In this document: one piece after another, positions 1 through 8,677 of the stretch
Numbering within the stretch: the stretch's first letter is position 1
Layout of the letters: each line of letters starts with the position of its first letter
Source of the DNA: Xanthomonas dyei
Lineage (GTDB): Bacteria > Pseudomonadota > Gammaproteobacteria > Xanthomonadales > Xanthomonadaceae
Reading direction: 5' to 3'
Length of the DNA: 64,000 nucleotides
NCBI RefSeq assembly: GCF_002939865.1
Contig: NZ_MDEE01000019.1
Location: forward strand, 1-64,000
Made by a program: the position numbers and the translations under genes
Notes under the pieces: model-generated
Databases searched by the model: none
Told to the model about the DNA's origin: nothing
What the model saw: only the letters and a program-made list of their open reading frames with translations

Positions 1-72
1 GTCTCACGCTGGCTAGAACGCTTGCGCACCCTGCCCGACGCAGTGCGCGAGCAGATGAGCCTGGTACCTTAA
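1..72 (+). CDS. 3' end of an unrecognised gene (partial)
   Basis: Frame 1 is open from the window edge to a TAA at 70-72 and encodes the last 23 residues of a protein, ending in EQMSLVP. The short segment is rich in Arg, Leu and Glu and looks helical. I do not recognise the family, and the fragment is too short to say what the protein does. It could also be a chance open frame, because only 24 codons are visible. Confidence 0.4.
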   Translation, partial: VSRWLERLRTLPDAVREQMSLVP

Positions 73-466
73 AAACGTGGGGATACCTAAGGTGTTGGTC
101 ACTTTCGGCGGGAGGCTACGGTGCGCATAAGACGCCGAGGTGACCGTGGGCTTGCGAATCGAATGGGTTATTCCGGCGTTCATCGCCGGGTGGCGATCGC
201 AGCGAAGCGCGTGTCCAAGCGCTGATCCGTCAGGCCTTTCGCGGACCTGGATCGCGGGTGAAGGTAATGCGGCGGTCTTGCGTCACCATCAGTGCATGCA
301 ACACCTGTCGCAGCAGCGCCGGTGCACGCGTTATGGCGAGACCGCTTCGCGATGACCGACGTATCTGCCTGATTTGCCAGGTATGAGGCAAGAGGGGGGT
401 ATTCCGGTTTGGGTGGCCCGGATCCGGATGTCGGCATGATCGCGCGTTCACGGCAATCGCTTTATT
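73..466. other. intergenic, no gene seen
   Basis: About 390 bases upstream of the histidine kinase. Short open frames on both strands overlap one another, lack ribosome-binding sites and do not resemble proteins. The kinase promoter should lie here, but I cannot place convincing -35 and -10 boxes. Confidence 0.5.
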
Positions 467-487
467 GTGCGGTCCAACCTCAGGACC

Positions 488-1504
488 ATGACGGGAATGG
501 CCGAGTATCAGGAGGACGCCGCAAAGTCGCGGATTTACGAGGCTTTGTTACAGGCCACGCCGGACCTTTTATACGTGTTCGATACCCAGCATCGCTTCGT
601 CTACGCCAACCAGGCGCTATTGACGATGTGGGGCATGCGCTGGGAAGACGCGTGCGGCAAGACGTGCCTGGAGCTGGGCTACGAGCCGTGGCATGCCGCG
701 ATGCATGACGAGGAGATCGAGCGCGTCATTGCCACGCGTCAGCCGATTCGGGGCGAGGTGCCGTTTCCGCATACGGTCAAGGGATTGCGGGTCTACGATT
801 ACATCTTTACGCCGGTGTTCGGGCCGGATGGCAACGTCGAGGCAATCGTCGGCGCCACGCGCGACATCACCGAGCACAAACAGCACGAGCAGCATCTGCA
901 GTTGTTGATCAACGAGCTCAACCATCGGGTCAAGAATTCGTTGGTGATGGTGCAGTCGTTGGCGCGTCAGTCGTTCAACAATGCCGATAGCCTTGCCGAT
1001 GCGCAGGAAAAAATCGACGCGCGCCTGCTCGCGCTGTCGCGTGCGCACGACACGTTGACCCGCGAGAACTGGGTCAGTGCAGATATTCTGGAGCTGACCC
1101 GCGATGCGGCGGCGCTGCACGCACTGCGCGACAGTCAGCGCTTTACGCTGCTGGGCGATTCCTGCCGTCTCGATCCGCGACGCGCGTTGGCGCTCTCGAT
1201 GGCGCTGCATGAGCTGTGCACCAATGCCCTCAAATATGGCGCGCTGTCGTCGTCCGAGGGCTCCGTGCAAATTGCATGGGAACGCCAGATGCGAGACGAC
1301 CAACAGATACTCGAGCTGACATGGCAGGAGTCCGGTGGCCCGGCCGTGGAGCCGCCCACGCGCAAGGGCTTCGGGTCGCGCATGCTGGAGCGTGGGTTGA
1401 AGCACGATCTCAAGGGCGACGTGGAGCTTGCGTTCGAGCCTACCGGCGTGCGGTTTCGGGTATCCATTCCGTTGCCGGTCGAGCTTGCCGAGGTGCGGCT
1501 GTGA
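488..1504 (+). CDS. PAS-domain sensor histidine kinase, HWE/HisKA_2 type
   Basis: Probable cytoplasmic sensor kinase of about 338 residues. The N-terminal part (about residues 10-130) is a PAS fold followed by a PAC-like segment ending in GATRDITEHK. The dimerisation/phosphoacceptor helix then carries ELNHRVKN with His146, the form typical of the HisKA_2/HWE group. The C-terminal ATPase domain has an N-box with ELCTNALKYGA and a glycine segment RKGFGSRML. There is no transmembrane segment, so the signal is probably intracellular (redox, light or a ligand in the PAS pocket); which one cannot be told. A GTG at 467 would add seven residues, and an ATG at 497 is also possible. The gene overlaps the following receiver gene by 4 bases (GTGA), so the two are coupled and probably form a phosphorelay pair. 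Confidence 0.85.
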   Translation: MTGMAEYQEDAAKSRIYEALLQATPDLLYVFDTQHRFVYANQALLTMWGMRWEDACGKTCLELGYEPWHAAMHDEEIERVIATRQPIRGEVPFPHTVKGLRVYDYIFTPVFGPDGNVEAIVGATRDITEHKQHEQHLQLLINELNHRVKNSLVMVQSLARQSFNNADSLADAQEKIDARLLALSRAHDTLTRENWVSADILELTRDAAALHALRDSQRFTLLGDSCRLDPRRALALSMALHELCTNALKYGALSSSEGSVQIAWERQMRDDQQILELTWQESGGPAVEPPTRKGFGSRMLERGLKHDLKGDVELAFEPTGVRFRVSIPLPVELAEVRL

Positions 1505-1851
1505 CCGTGCGCGTGTTGTTGGTCGAGGACGAATCGCTGGTCGCGATGCTGCTGGAAGATTGTCTGGCCGAGCTGGGCTATGAAGTTGCGGCGACGGTGG
1601 GCGATGTCGATGCCGCGCTTGAGGTGGTACGGCAGGGCAAGCTGGATCTGGCGGTATTGGACGTCAATCTGGGTGGAACGCTGTCGTTTCCGATTGCGGA
1701 AGAACTGGATGCGCGTGGCGTGCCTTACATCTTCGTGACTGGCTATGCGCAAGGCGGAATTCCGGAGAAGTTCCGGCATCGGCACGGGCTGCAGAAGCCC
1801 TTTCAGTTTCGCGACCTGAAGGCTGCGCTGGCGCAGCTGCTGCCGGAGTAA
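1501..1851 (+). CDS. single-domain response regulator, partner of the upstream kinase
   Basis: A 116-residue protein made only of a receiver domain: the acidic pocket is VEDES near the N terminus, the phosphoacceptor is Asp54 in AVLDVNLGG, the conserved Thr is in VTGYA and the Lys is in LQKPF. There is no output domain, so it either works by protein-protein contact or passes phosphate onward. The GTG start overlaps the stop of the kinase gene (GTGA), which implies translational coupling. This HWE kinase plus FixJ/CheY-like receiver arrangement is common in stress and light signalling, but the output here is unknown. Confidence 0.85.
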   Translation: MTVRVLLVEDESLVAMLLEDCLAELGYEVAATVGDVDAALEVVRQGKLDLAVLDVNLGGTLSFPIAEELDARGVPYIFVTGYAQGGIPEKFRHRHGLQKPFQFRDLKAALAQLLPE

Positions 1852-1929
1852 GCAATCAAGACCGACATCCCGCGGCTGCCTGCGGGGTGGTGACATGGCG
1901 CAGACGCGCGTATTGGCAACGGTCGGCAG

Positions 1930-2408
1930 CTACGGTCCAGCAGCTGCTGACGCACTGCCACGACGCAGCTTTCCTCGACTGCCAGATGCACGAAGGCGCT
2001 GGCGTATTCCCGCTTGCCGGTGCCCAGATCGAGCGTTGTCAGCTGGGTGCTGCCATTGCGCTTGAACGTGTCGATCGCCCTGGTGACGTTCTTGAACGGC
2101 ACGCTCGCATCGTTGGATGAGCGGCACAGCGAGATGCGGTTGCGCGGGCGCCAAGCGAGCAGTTCGTTGCGTTGCAGGTCTAGTTGCAATGGGTCGAACG
2201 GATTGTTTGCGACGTCCTGAAGAAAGGCCGCGGTGAAGTAGTCCTTGATCTTGCCGACCGGCGGCAACGTGGTGACGAGATCGCTCACGCTGCGCGTTCC
2301 GGGGAATAACGCTTCCAACTGTGCGGCCCACGGGGCTTGATACGTTTGCGCGGGCGCCAGGTAGATGTTGTGGTGAGTGCGCTGCATGGAGGTGATCGCG
2401 TAGCTCAA
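1930..2408 (-). pseudogene. C-terminal remnant of a secreted alpha/beta-hydrolase-like protein
   Basis: The minus strand has about 160 protein-like residues running from SYAITSMQRTHHN to about HLAVEESCVVAVRQQLLD. The segment SSNDASVPFKN resembles the Asp-containing loop (D..VPF.N) of alpha/beta hydrolases, and the later HLAVEE could carry the catalytic His. There is no proper start: an in-frame TAA lies about 40 bases upstream and no nucleophile-Ser region exists. The frame runs on downstream into sequence antisense to the receiver gene. I therefore read it as the decayed 3' end of a lipase- or peptidase-like gene. The family assignment rests on motif shape only. Confidence 0.45.
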
Positions 2409-2557
2409 AAGACCAAGGCAAAGCTGCTTTCTGCCACGGTGTTACGCCCGGTCAGATCGTCAATGCCGATTCGCTCGGCGCATGCTGCGCCATTCTCGCT
2501 CGCGCATCCGCGTTACACGCAAGCGCTTGCCGATGGCGTAATGGGTGAATACCCAAA

Positions 2558-2587
2558 GCAAGAGAGCGCCGGTTGGCGCTCTCTTGC
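2558..2587 (-). terminator. strong hairpin, probable terminator of the MCP gene
   Basis: A perfect 13-bp stem (GCAAGAGAGCGCC paired with its complement) around a 4-base GGTT loop sits 50 bases past the MCP stop codon. The T-run after it is weak on the minus strand (CTTTGGGT). It may also act on transcripts arriving from the other side. Confidence 0.65.
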
Positions 2588-2638
2588 TGACATGCCGCAG
2601 TCTTGTGGTGTAACGGCAACCTTGCAGCCGTAGATGGA

Positions 2639-4807
2639 TCAGGCGTTGGCGACTTTGTGGAGTAGCCGTGCGACCGGAGCGGCTGAGCGCATGTTGGTTT
2701 CTTGCACTTGGCGCGCATCGATTCTGAAGATGGCCACCGCGTCGGTTAGCTGCACTGCCTGCTCTTCCATCGAGCGTGCGGCGGCAGTGGCTTCTTCCAC
2801 CAGCGCGGCATTTTGTTGAGTGGTTTCGTCCATGTGGGTGATGGTCTGGTTGACCTGTTCGATGCCGGCCGATTGCTCCTGCGATGCCGCAGAGATCTCG
2901 CCCATGATGTCGGTGACGCGTTGCACGCTGGCAACCACCTCGTCCATGGTCTTGCCGGCGCTACGCACCAACGCCGAGCCATCGGCCACACGCTGCACCG
3001 AGTCGTCGATGAGGTCCTTGATCTGCTTGGCCGCACCGGACGAGCGCTGCGCGAGCGTGCGGACTTCGGAGGCGACCACTGCGAAGCCACGGCCCTGTTC
3101 GCCGGCACGTGCCGCTTCCACCGCCGCGTTCAGCGCCAGGATGTTGGTCTGGAACGCAATGCCGTCGATGACGCTGATGATGTCGGCGATCTTCTTCGAG
3201 GAGGCTTCGATACCGCTCATGGTCTCGACAACCTTGCTCACAACGTCGCCGCCTTGCGAAGCAACACGCGCGGCACCGATCGCCAGTTGATTGGCCTGGC
3301 GTGCACCCTCGGCATTCTGTTTGACGGTGGATGTCAGTTCTTCCATCGACGCTGCGGTCTCTTCGAGATTGGCCGCCTGTTGTTCGGTACGTTGCGACAG
3401 ATCCTGGTTGCCGGCCGCGATCTCGCTGGCAGCCGCGTTGATCGAGACGGCCGATTGCTGGATGTTGCCGACGATCTGCGCCAGCTGGCTGGCGGTGGCA
3501 TTGGCATCGTCGCGCATCTGCGCAAATACGCCGCGGAAGTCGCCACTCATGCGTGCAGTCAGATCCCCGGCGGCGATGGACTGCAGCAGCGACGACAACG
3601 ACTGCAGGTTGCCGTCGGCGGTGGACATCAAATGATTGAGGCTTTCGACCATGATGCGGAAGTCGAACTGAAAACGCTCGACATCGCCGCGCGCGCTGAA
3701 GTCGCCGTTGGCGGCCGACTGCGCCAGATGCTTGATCTGGTGATTCATCGCCGACAGGTTGAGCTTGACCTGCGACATGGTGTTGCTGAACACCGCTTTT
3801 TCACCGGGCAACGGCTGCATGTCCTCGGACAGTTCGCCAACGGCATAGCGGCCCATGATGCGTGCCAGATCGGTCTGCACGACCACGTGCGAGGCCACCA
3901 GCAGATTGGTGTCGTTGGCCATGCGGCCGTAGTCGCCCGGGAATGCCGAAGCATCGATACGGAAGCTGATCGTGCCGGCGTCGTGATGCCTGGCCATGTC
4001 GGTCTGTGCAGCGATCAGGTTGCGTAACTGCAGCTGCATCTTGTCCATGGCCTGCAGCAGACGACCGGTTTCATCGTTGGCGGTGGTGTGGACATCGTTA
4101 TGCAGATTGCCGGCGGCGATGGCTTCGGCGGTGCGCGTGGCCTGGCTCAGTGGCTTGGTCAGGCTGCGCGTGATCAACCACGCCAGCAAGGTGCTGATGA
4201 CCAGCGCCGCAATGCCGCCACTTGCCAGGATGGCCTTGCCGCGATGCATGGAGGCCACTGCTGCGGCATAGGCCTCCTTGCTGAGGCGCCGCTCCAACGC
4301 GGCGTTGTCGCGAATGGCGGCCTGCTGCTCATTCATTGCAGTGGCTGCGGCACCTTGCAACAAGGCCTGCGCCTCCTGATTCTGGTCGTGAATACCGTAG
4401 TCGAGAATCTGGTTGTTGAATTTGACCGAGATGTCGCGCTTTTCCTGCACCAGCTTGAGCGCAGCCTTTTCGACGTCGCTGCTGGGCATGGCCGCCAGTG
4501 CAGCCTGAGATTCCTTGTAACGCGCGCGGTTGTTTTTGACCATCTCCATTGCGCGGCGGTTTGCTGCATCGCCCGATACCATCACGATGTCGCGCAGGCC
4601 GATCGCCACGTTGGTATTGGCGTCGAGCATGTCGTTCGACAGCCGGATGCGCTCCATGTTGTTGTTGACGATGGTATCCAGCTCATAGCGGGCGTTGGAC
4701 ATGGTGATCAGGCCGGTCGCTACAAGCAGACCCGACAAGAGAATCAAAATGCCGAAAGCCGTGCCCAAGCGACGACCGACATTGAAGCGTTGCAAATAAT
4801 CGTTCAT
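2639..4807 (-). CDS. methyl-accepting chemotaxis protein
   Basis: Inner-membrane chemoreceptor of 722 residues. TM1 is at about residues 14-36. A periplasmic helical ligand-binding region (about 37-190) follows, then TM2 at about 192-213, at least one HAMP segment (from TRSLTKPL) and further HAMP-like linker repeats to about 440. The long cytoplasmic signalling hairpin contains the signature AFQTNILALNAAVEAARAGE and GRGFAVVASEVR. Glu/Gln pairs such as TEQQAANLEETAASMEE are likely methylation sites. It should couple to CheA/CheW, but no che genes are adjacent. There is no CheR-binding pentapeptide at the C terminus. The ATG is 33 bases downstream of a striking inverted-repeat leader (see 4811-4862). 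The ligand is unknown. Confidence 0.93.
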   Translation of the reverse strand: MNDYLQRFNVGRRLGTAFGILILLSGLLVATGLITMSNARYELDTIVNNNMERIRLSNDMLDANTNVAIGLRDIVMVSGDAANRRAMEMVKNNRARYKESQAALAAMPSSDVEKAALKLVQEKRDISVKFNNQILDYGIHDQNQEAQALLQGAAATAMNEQQAAIRDNAALERRLSKEAYAAAVASMHRGKAILASGGIAALVISTLLAWLITRSLTKPLSQATRTAEAIAAGNLHNDVHTTANDETGRLLQAMDKMQLQLRNLIAAQTDMARHHDAGTISFRIDASAFPGDYGRMANDTNLLVASHVVVQTDLARIMGRYAVGELSEDMQPLPGEKAVFSNTMSQVKLNLSAMNHQIKHLAQSAANGDFSARGDVERFQFDFRIMVESLNHLMSTADGNLQSLSSLLQSIAAGDLTARMSGDFRGVFAQMRDDANATASQLAQIVGNIQQSAVSINAAASEIAAGNQDLSQRTEQQAANLEETAASMEELTSTVKQNAEGARQANQLAIGAARVASQGGDVVSKVVETMSGIEASSKKIADIISVIDGIAFQTNILALNAAVEAARAGEQGRGFAVVASEVRTLAQRSSGAAKQIKDLIDDSVQRVADGSALVRSAGKTMDEVVASVQRVTDIMGEISAASQEQSAGIEQVNQTITHMDETTQQNAALVEEATAAARSMEEQAVQLTDAVAIFRIDARQVQETNMRSAAPVARLLHKVANA

Positions 4808-4810
4808 AAC

Positions 4811-4862
4811 CGCATCCAGTTAGCGCAGCTGAAGGGCCCAGTGGATGCGGGGTGCATCCACT
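4811..4862 (-). promoter_or_regulatory. MCP leader with two mutually exclusive hairpins
   Basis: In mRNA sense (minus strand) there are three related segments: A = AGTGGATGC (4862-4854), B = CCGCATCCACT (4850-4840) and C = TGGATGCGG (4819-4811). A pairs with B over 9 bp with a 5-base loop (ACCCC). B also pairs with C over 9 bp (CCGCATCCA with TGGATGCGG). C ends three bases before the ATG, where a Shine-Dalgarno sequence should sit, so the B-C hairpin would hide the start region and the A-B hairpin would free it. The complementarity is directly visible; the switching role is inference. Confidence 0.5.
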
Positions 4863-5430
4863 CAAGCGTCTTGCCCAGCTAGCGGCTGGAGACGGGCGTG
4901 CTAAAGCCTTCCGTTCTGTAACAGTTACAGCGGATTCATTGCGCGGAAGAGATTCCCCGACAGCTGTCCATCGGCGCCTGACATCTTGATCGCGTCAGAG
5001 GCATGGAGCGCAGCTAACGTCGCTTTTGTGTGCACGTTAAATAGATGTTGCCGATGCTGAAAATAATCGCGCAATAAGCATGTTGTCGCTTCGTGTGTGC
5101 AGAAATCCGCATCGATGCCTGATGGCGTGCGCCATTTGTCAGTCGCGCTTGTAACACTTGGCTGGATCGATGCGTGTCGCCTGCAGAACGCTCGTTCTGC
5201 CGCGCGTGAGGCGCTGGTACGCGCGCCAGATCGCGTCTTGCTTGGACTTGCGCGGATTCGCTGGAGCGACAGCGAGAGATGCGATCACGCGGCGTAGGTC
5301 GACGTTGCGCCCGTGCCCCGCAGTGCAGGGCGATGCGGGCCAGCGTGAAGCAGTCTCGGCCGCGCGCATTGCATCTGGTGATGAGGAGAACTTCAGCAGC
5401 AGGGTACGCGCGCGGCGCTGCGCACGGGCA
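4863..5430. other. intergenic, no gene seen
   Basis: This stretch should hold the promoter of the MCP gene. I see no convincing sigma28 or sigma54 site. The short open frames on both strands lack ribosome-binding sites and have the composition of shadow frames. Confidence 0.45.
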
Positions 5431-5637
5431 TCAGCCTTCCAGCGCAGCCAGCATGTCGGCGTGCAGCTGTTGTGCATCGGACTCGCTGTTGAACCGCGCA
5501 AAGACTTCTTCGCCGGAGAGCAGGCCGACCCGCACGGAGTGGCAGTACGAGCCGAAGCTTTCGCCGGCGTTGAACGGATCGCTGATAACCGAGATATGGG
5601 CGAGGCGGACCCGGGTGGTGCCGAACTTGATGAACAT
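5431..5637 (-). CDS. small conserved-looking protein of unknown function, 68 residues
   Basis: The ATG at 5637 is preceded at good spacing by AGGAG (ACAGGAGCTCGCAG), and the 68-residue product reads like a real soluble protein: MFIKFGTTRVRLAHISVISD at the N terminus and a C-terminal helix with SDAQQLHADMLAALEG. No signal peptide or membrane segment is present. I do not recognise the family. It stands alone between the MCP gene and the pseudouridine-synthase-like gene. The longer open frame through it has no protein character upstream of this ATG. Confidence 0.65.
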   Translation of the reverse strand: MFIKFGTTRVRLAHISVISDPFNAGESFGSYCHSVRVGLLSGEEVFARFNSESDAQQLHADMLAALEG

Positions 5638-5860
5638 CTGCGAGCTCCTGTGTGAGTGCTGAGTTTCCCACTTTGTGGTGCAGGGCAGAAGCATGCATGG
5701 ATGAAAGCGCGTCGGTGAGGTGACGCCAGGCAGTGCCGCAGGGTTCTTGCGGTTTTCGTGGCGTGACCCGCCCGTGGAGCGCGCGACTGGAGAGGCGTGC
5801 GCCTCGCGCATTCGGCAAGCCAGCACGTACACTGCCGTGCCCTGATGCTGAGCTTGCCCG

Positions 5861-6571
5861 ATGTCCGATCCCATTCGTCTCGACAAATGCGTTGCCGCGC
5901 AGTTCGGCTGCTCGCGTGGCGAGGCGCAGCAGTACATCGAGGGCGGCTGGGTCAGCGTGGACGGGGTGGTTGTCGAAGAGCCGCAGGCCCTGGCAACCGC
6001 TGCGCAGGTGACGCTCGCACCGGATGCCGTGCTTGAACCCGCCGAGCCGGCGACCTTGCTGTTGCACAAGCCGGCAGGAATGACCGCCGACGCCGCAGTG
6101 GCACTGGCCAACCCGGCAAGCCGGAGCGAGCTGGATAACGCCGAGTTGCGCGTGCTCAAGCGGCATTTTCTGCGTCTCAATGCGCCGTTGCCACTGGAAG
6201 ACGACGCCAGCGGCCTGCTGGTGTTGAGCCAGGACGGCCGGGTATTACGCAGGCTGACAGCCGATGCCAGCTCGATCGAGCAGGAATTTCTGGTGGAAGT
6301 GCGTGGCGAACTGCGTCCGTACGGCATGGCGCGTCTGGCGCACGGTCTGGTGTATCAGCAGCGCAGCCTGCCGCCGTGCAAGGTGAGCTGGCAAAACGAA
6401 GAGCGGCTGCGCTTTGCGATCAAGCATGTGCAGCCAGGCCAACTGCGCTACATGTGCGGCGAGGTGGGGCTGGACGTGGTGAGCATCCGTCGGCTGCGCG
6501 TGGGTCGCGTGTCGCTGGGCAAGCTGGCCATCGGCCAGTGGCGGTATCTGCCGACAGGCGAGCGCTTTTAA
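5861..6571 (+). CDS. RsuA/RluF-family pseudouridine-synthase-like protein with altered active site
   Basis: A 236-residue protein with an N-terminal S4 RNA-binding domain (about 5-50, RLDKCVAAQFGCSRGEAQQY) and a pseudouridine synthase fold (about 65-230, LLLHKPAGM then EQEFLVEVRGEL). In RsuA/RluB/RluE/RluF the catalytic Asp lies in GRLD..(S/T).GL. Here the aligned segment is PLEDDASGLL, which puts Glu113 at the Asp position and loses the preceding GR. The usual NRQIRRM segment is reduced to PGQLRYM. It may be an RNA-binding protein that no longer isomerises uridine, or the alignment may be one position off, in which case Asp114 or Asp115 acts. Confidence 0.75.
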   Translation: MSDPIRLDKCVAAQFGCSRGEAQQYIEGGWVSVDGVVVEEPQALATAAQVTLAPDAVLEPAEPATLLLHKPAGMTADAAVALANPASRSELDNAELRVLKRHFLRLNAPLPLEDDASGLLVLSQDGRVLRRLTADASSIEQEFLVEVRGELRPYGMARLAHGLVYQQRSLPPCKVSWQNEERLRFAIKHVQPGQLRYMCGEVGLDVVSIRRLRVGRVSLGKLAIGQWRYLPTGERF

Positions 6572-6846
6572 GCCGCACCTTGATGCGTGTGCGTGCAGCT
6601 TCTGCAAGCAGCGCGCTTGACTGTAGCTGCCATATCGGCCAAATCGTGCGCTTGGAAAAACGAGAGTTGCTTCAAGCGGCTGGTTGCTCTTTCCGAAGCT
6701 CTGCGCCGTCGCAACTCGAAAGCATGAATCCTGTTTCAAGATTCTTGTATCAAGCAAGGCCGACGCAAGTCGACCGACGCCTGAGCGGCTGCATCGCACG
6801 CAGTCGCGTGCAACGCGTGCTTCGTTGCGGGCGATCGCCCGGCCGC

Positions 6847-6957
6847 TTACTTCTTGTTGCGCCTTTTCTTGGCGCGGGTCACCAGCCAGAACACCACGGC
6901 GATGATCCCGATGACCAAGATGGCGAAGGCCGGTGTCAGAAACGCGTTGTCGCCCAT
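6847..6957 (-). CDS. small single-span membrane protein, 36 residues
   Basis: The ATG at 6957 follows AGGAGATTTCC, a strong ribosome-binding site. The product has one hydrophobic helix (AFAILVIGIIAVVFWLV, about residues 10-27) followed by a strongly basic tail (TRAKKRRNKK), so it should sit in the inner membrane with its C terminus in the cytoplasm. No family is recognised. The tail resembles that of other short membrane regulators, but no partner gene is adjacent. Confidence 0.65.
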   Translation of the reverse strand: MGDNAFLTPAFAILVIGIIAVVFWLVTRAKKRRNKK

Positions 6958-7726
6958 GGAAATCTCCTGAAAGTCATCTGCAGCCAAGCGCTGCGCTGAC
7001 GTTAGCCTAGCGAGCGGCTTGCTTGATCGCGTGAAATGCGCTGCGTTGTTGCGCCAACGTGCGTTTGCTTCGCCTGAAGGCCAGCAGCGCTGTCGTGCAG
7101 CTCGGGGGGCATTGATGAAGTACACGCCAGATGTTGAGTGTGGATACGACGGGTGCGATGCATGCAGTCAGCGCGGTGACGTCATGAGCTTGGGTTCGAT
7201 GTGTGGCAACTGCTGCGGTGTTACGACCAGCGACGATCAAACAGCGCGACGCATGCGAACAGGACACGTACTGAGCCACAGCGTGGATCGATGAGATCGG
7301 CGGGCAGAAGAGATCGATTGGATCGGCAAGCAGATCAGCGATGGTCGCCACATGCACAGATTGCCACAGGGATACGGCTCCCATCGTCAGGCGAACTTCG
7401 CTACATCCGGTCGAAGTGCACCTCTCGATCAGCAGGTGCAACTGATTTCGCACGGAAAAAACACGTGCAGGCAATCGGATCAAACCTAATCGAGCGCAGT
7501 CATCGCGTTGCAGTGGTCTGACGAATCCAACGCCTTGCGCAAATAGCACGGCGCCGTGCAGGTCTGCATCGGCAGTGTTCCGGCAGGGGCGTGCTCAGCG
7601 CCCCGCGAGTTGAGCGACCCAACAGGCCTCGCGTCCGGTGGCTGCAGTTTAAATGACCCATGCACCAGGTAAATCGGGGGCGCGCCGACAGGCTGTGGGG
7701 GCGGTTCCGACAGTCGCGCCGCCCAG
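6958..7726. other. long intergenic stretch, no gene seen
   Basis: About 770 bases without a supportable gene. The overlapping short frames on both strands encode Arg/Ser/Cys-rich sequences with no start signals. No tRNA-like cloverleaf or clear promoter was found. An unannotated small RNA or a decayed gene cannot be excluded. Confidence 0.45.
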
Positions 7727-7753
7727 GACTGCGCCCGGTCTTCGAGCGCAGTC
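7727..7753 (-). terminator. hairpin after the lipoprotein gene
   Basis: An 8-bp perfect stem (GACTGCGC with GCGCAGTC) around an 11-base loop, 8 bases past the stop of the minus-strand lipoprotein gene. No T-run follows, so it may be an RNA-stabilising end or a weak terminator. Confidence 0.35.
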
Positions 7754-7761
7754 GAGGCAGA

Positions 7762-8520
7762 TCACTGAAAGCTGGACGTGCAGCGGAAGCCGGCACAGTC
7801 GATCTGCACCGTGCTGCCGCTCTGGCAGGTGGCAGTGAAGCGGGTGGGGCCAGTCGCCTGCACCGGGCCGCAATTCAAACCGCTGCTGATGCTTTGGGCG
7901 CGTGCCATCGACGATTCGCTCGACATCGCCGGGCCTGCAGGCTTGGTCGGCGCCATCGCGGCGGCGGACGATGTCGCAACGTTGCCAGGCGCGGCGGTGG
8001 GAGCATCGGCCGCCAGCGGCGTTGTGACCGCTTCGTTGTGCGTGCGGCCGCTTGCCGCCACGCCACCGCCTTGCGCGGTTTCGCCCTGCAGTGGCTGCCC
8101 GCGTTCCTCACGATGGCGGTCGAAGCTCAGCGTCTGCCCGAACACCAGCTGGATCCAGCTCGGGTAGGTGTACCCGGTGCCCTTGTTGTGGTCGACGATG
8201 GCGCCGATGGCGCCGCCGATCAGGATGTTGCCCCAGATGCCCATGTTGGCGCGCGAGATGGAGCGGCCCGCCGCATCGCGCTGACCGGGCAGCACACAGC
8301 TGACCTGCAGATCGTGCGCGGACCGGCGCACCTGTGCGGTCTGGCCGGACTTCAGGGTGACGCGCCCCTTGTCGTTGCTGATGGCGCAATCTGCGCCGGT
8401 GATGGTTTGGCCGTCGGCGGTCTTGGTATCGACGCGAATCGGCTGGGTCGCGTCGTTCATCACCGTTGCGCACCCACTCAACGCAGCCATGGCAATGGCT
8501 GCGGTCACTAGCTGTTTCAT
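7762..8520 (-). CDS. predicted lipoprotein of unknown function
   Basis: A 252-residue protein. The start at 8520 was chosen because AGGGGAC precedes the ATG and a lipoprotein signal follows directly (MKQLVTAAIAMAALSGCA, lipidated Cys17). After the Cys comes a beta-rich domain, then a glycine-rich hydrophobic hairpin (about 100-120, MGIWGNILIGGAIGAIVDH) that resembles small glycine-zipper envelope proteins. An Ala/Pro/Thr-rich linker and a C-terminal domain with four Cys residues (in NCGP, TCQS, DCAG and RCTS) follow, which may form two disulfides. Probably periplasmic-facing in the outer or inner membrane. The function is unknown. Confidence 0.75.
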   Translation of the reverse strand: MKQLVTAAIAMAALSGCATVMNDATQPIRVDTKTADGQTITGADCAISNDKGRVTLKSGQTAQVRRSAHDLQVSCVLPGQRDAAGRSISRANMGIWGNILIGGAIGAIVDHNKGTGYTYPSWIQLVFGQTLSFDRHREERGQPLQGETAQGGGVAASGRTHNEAVTTPLAADAPTAAPGNVATSSAAAMAPTKPAGPAMSSESSMARAQSISSGLNCGPVQATGPTRFTATCQSGSTVQIDCAGFRCTSSFQ

Positions 8521-8677
8521 GTTGTCCCCTGGCGTAAAGCACAGCGGCACCAGGCGGGCATTGCGCCGCGGCCTGGGGACAGCTGTGTCGTGATCAATCC
8601 CCGTTGCCGCCGCATCGCGCGACGGCTGGCATTTCATACCGGGATTGTGGGCCGCCGTCCAGTTGCGGCCGTGCGCG

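Noticed and set aside
6958..7726. A 180-residue minus-strand frame (7007-7549) as a hypothetical gene
   Set aside because: No ribosome-binding site, no conserved pattern, and competing frames of equal quality on the other strand.
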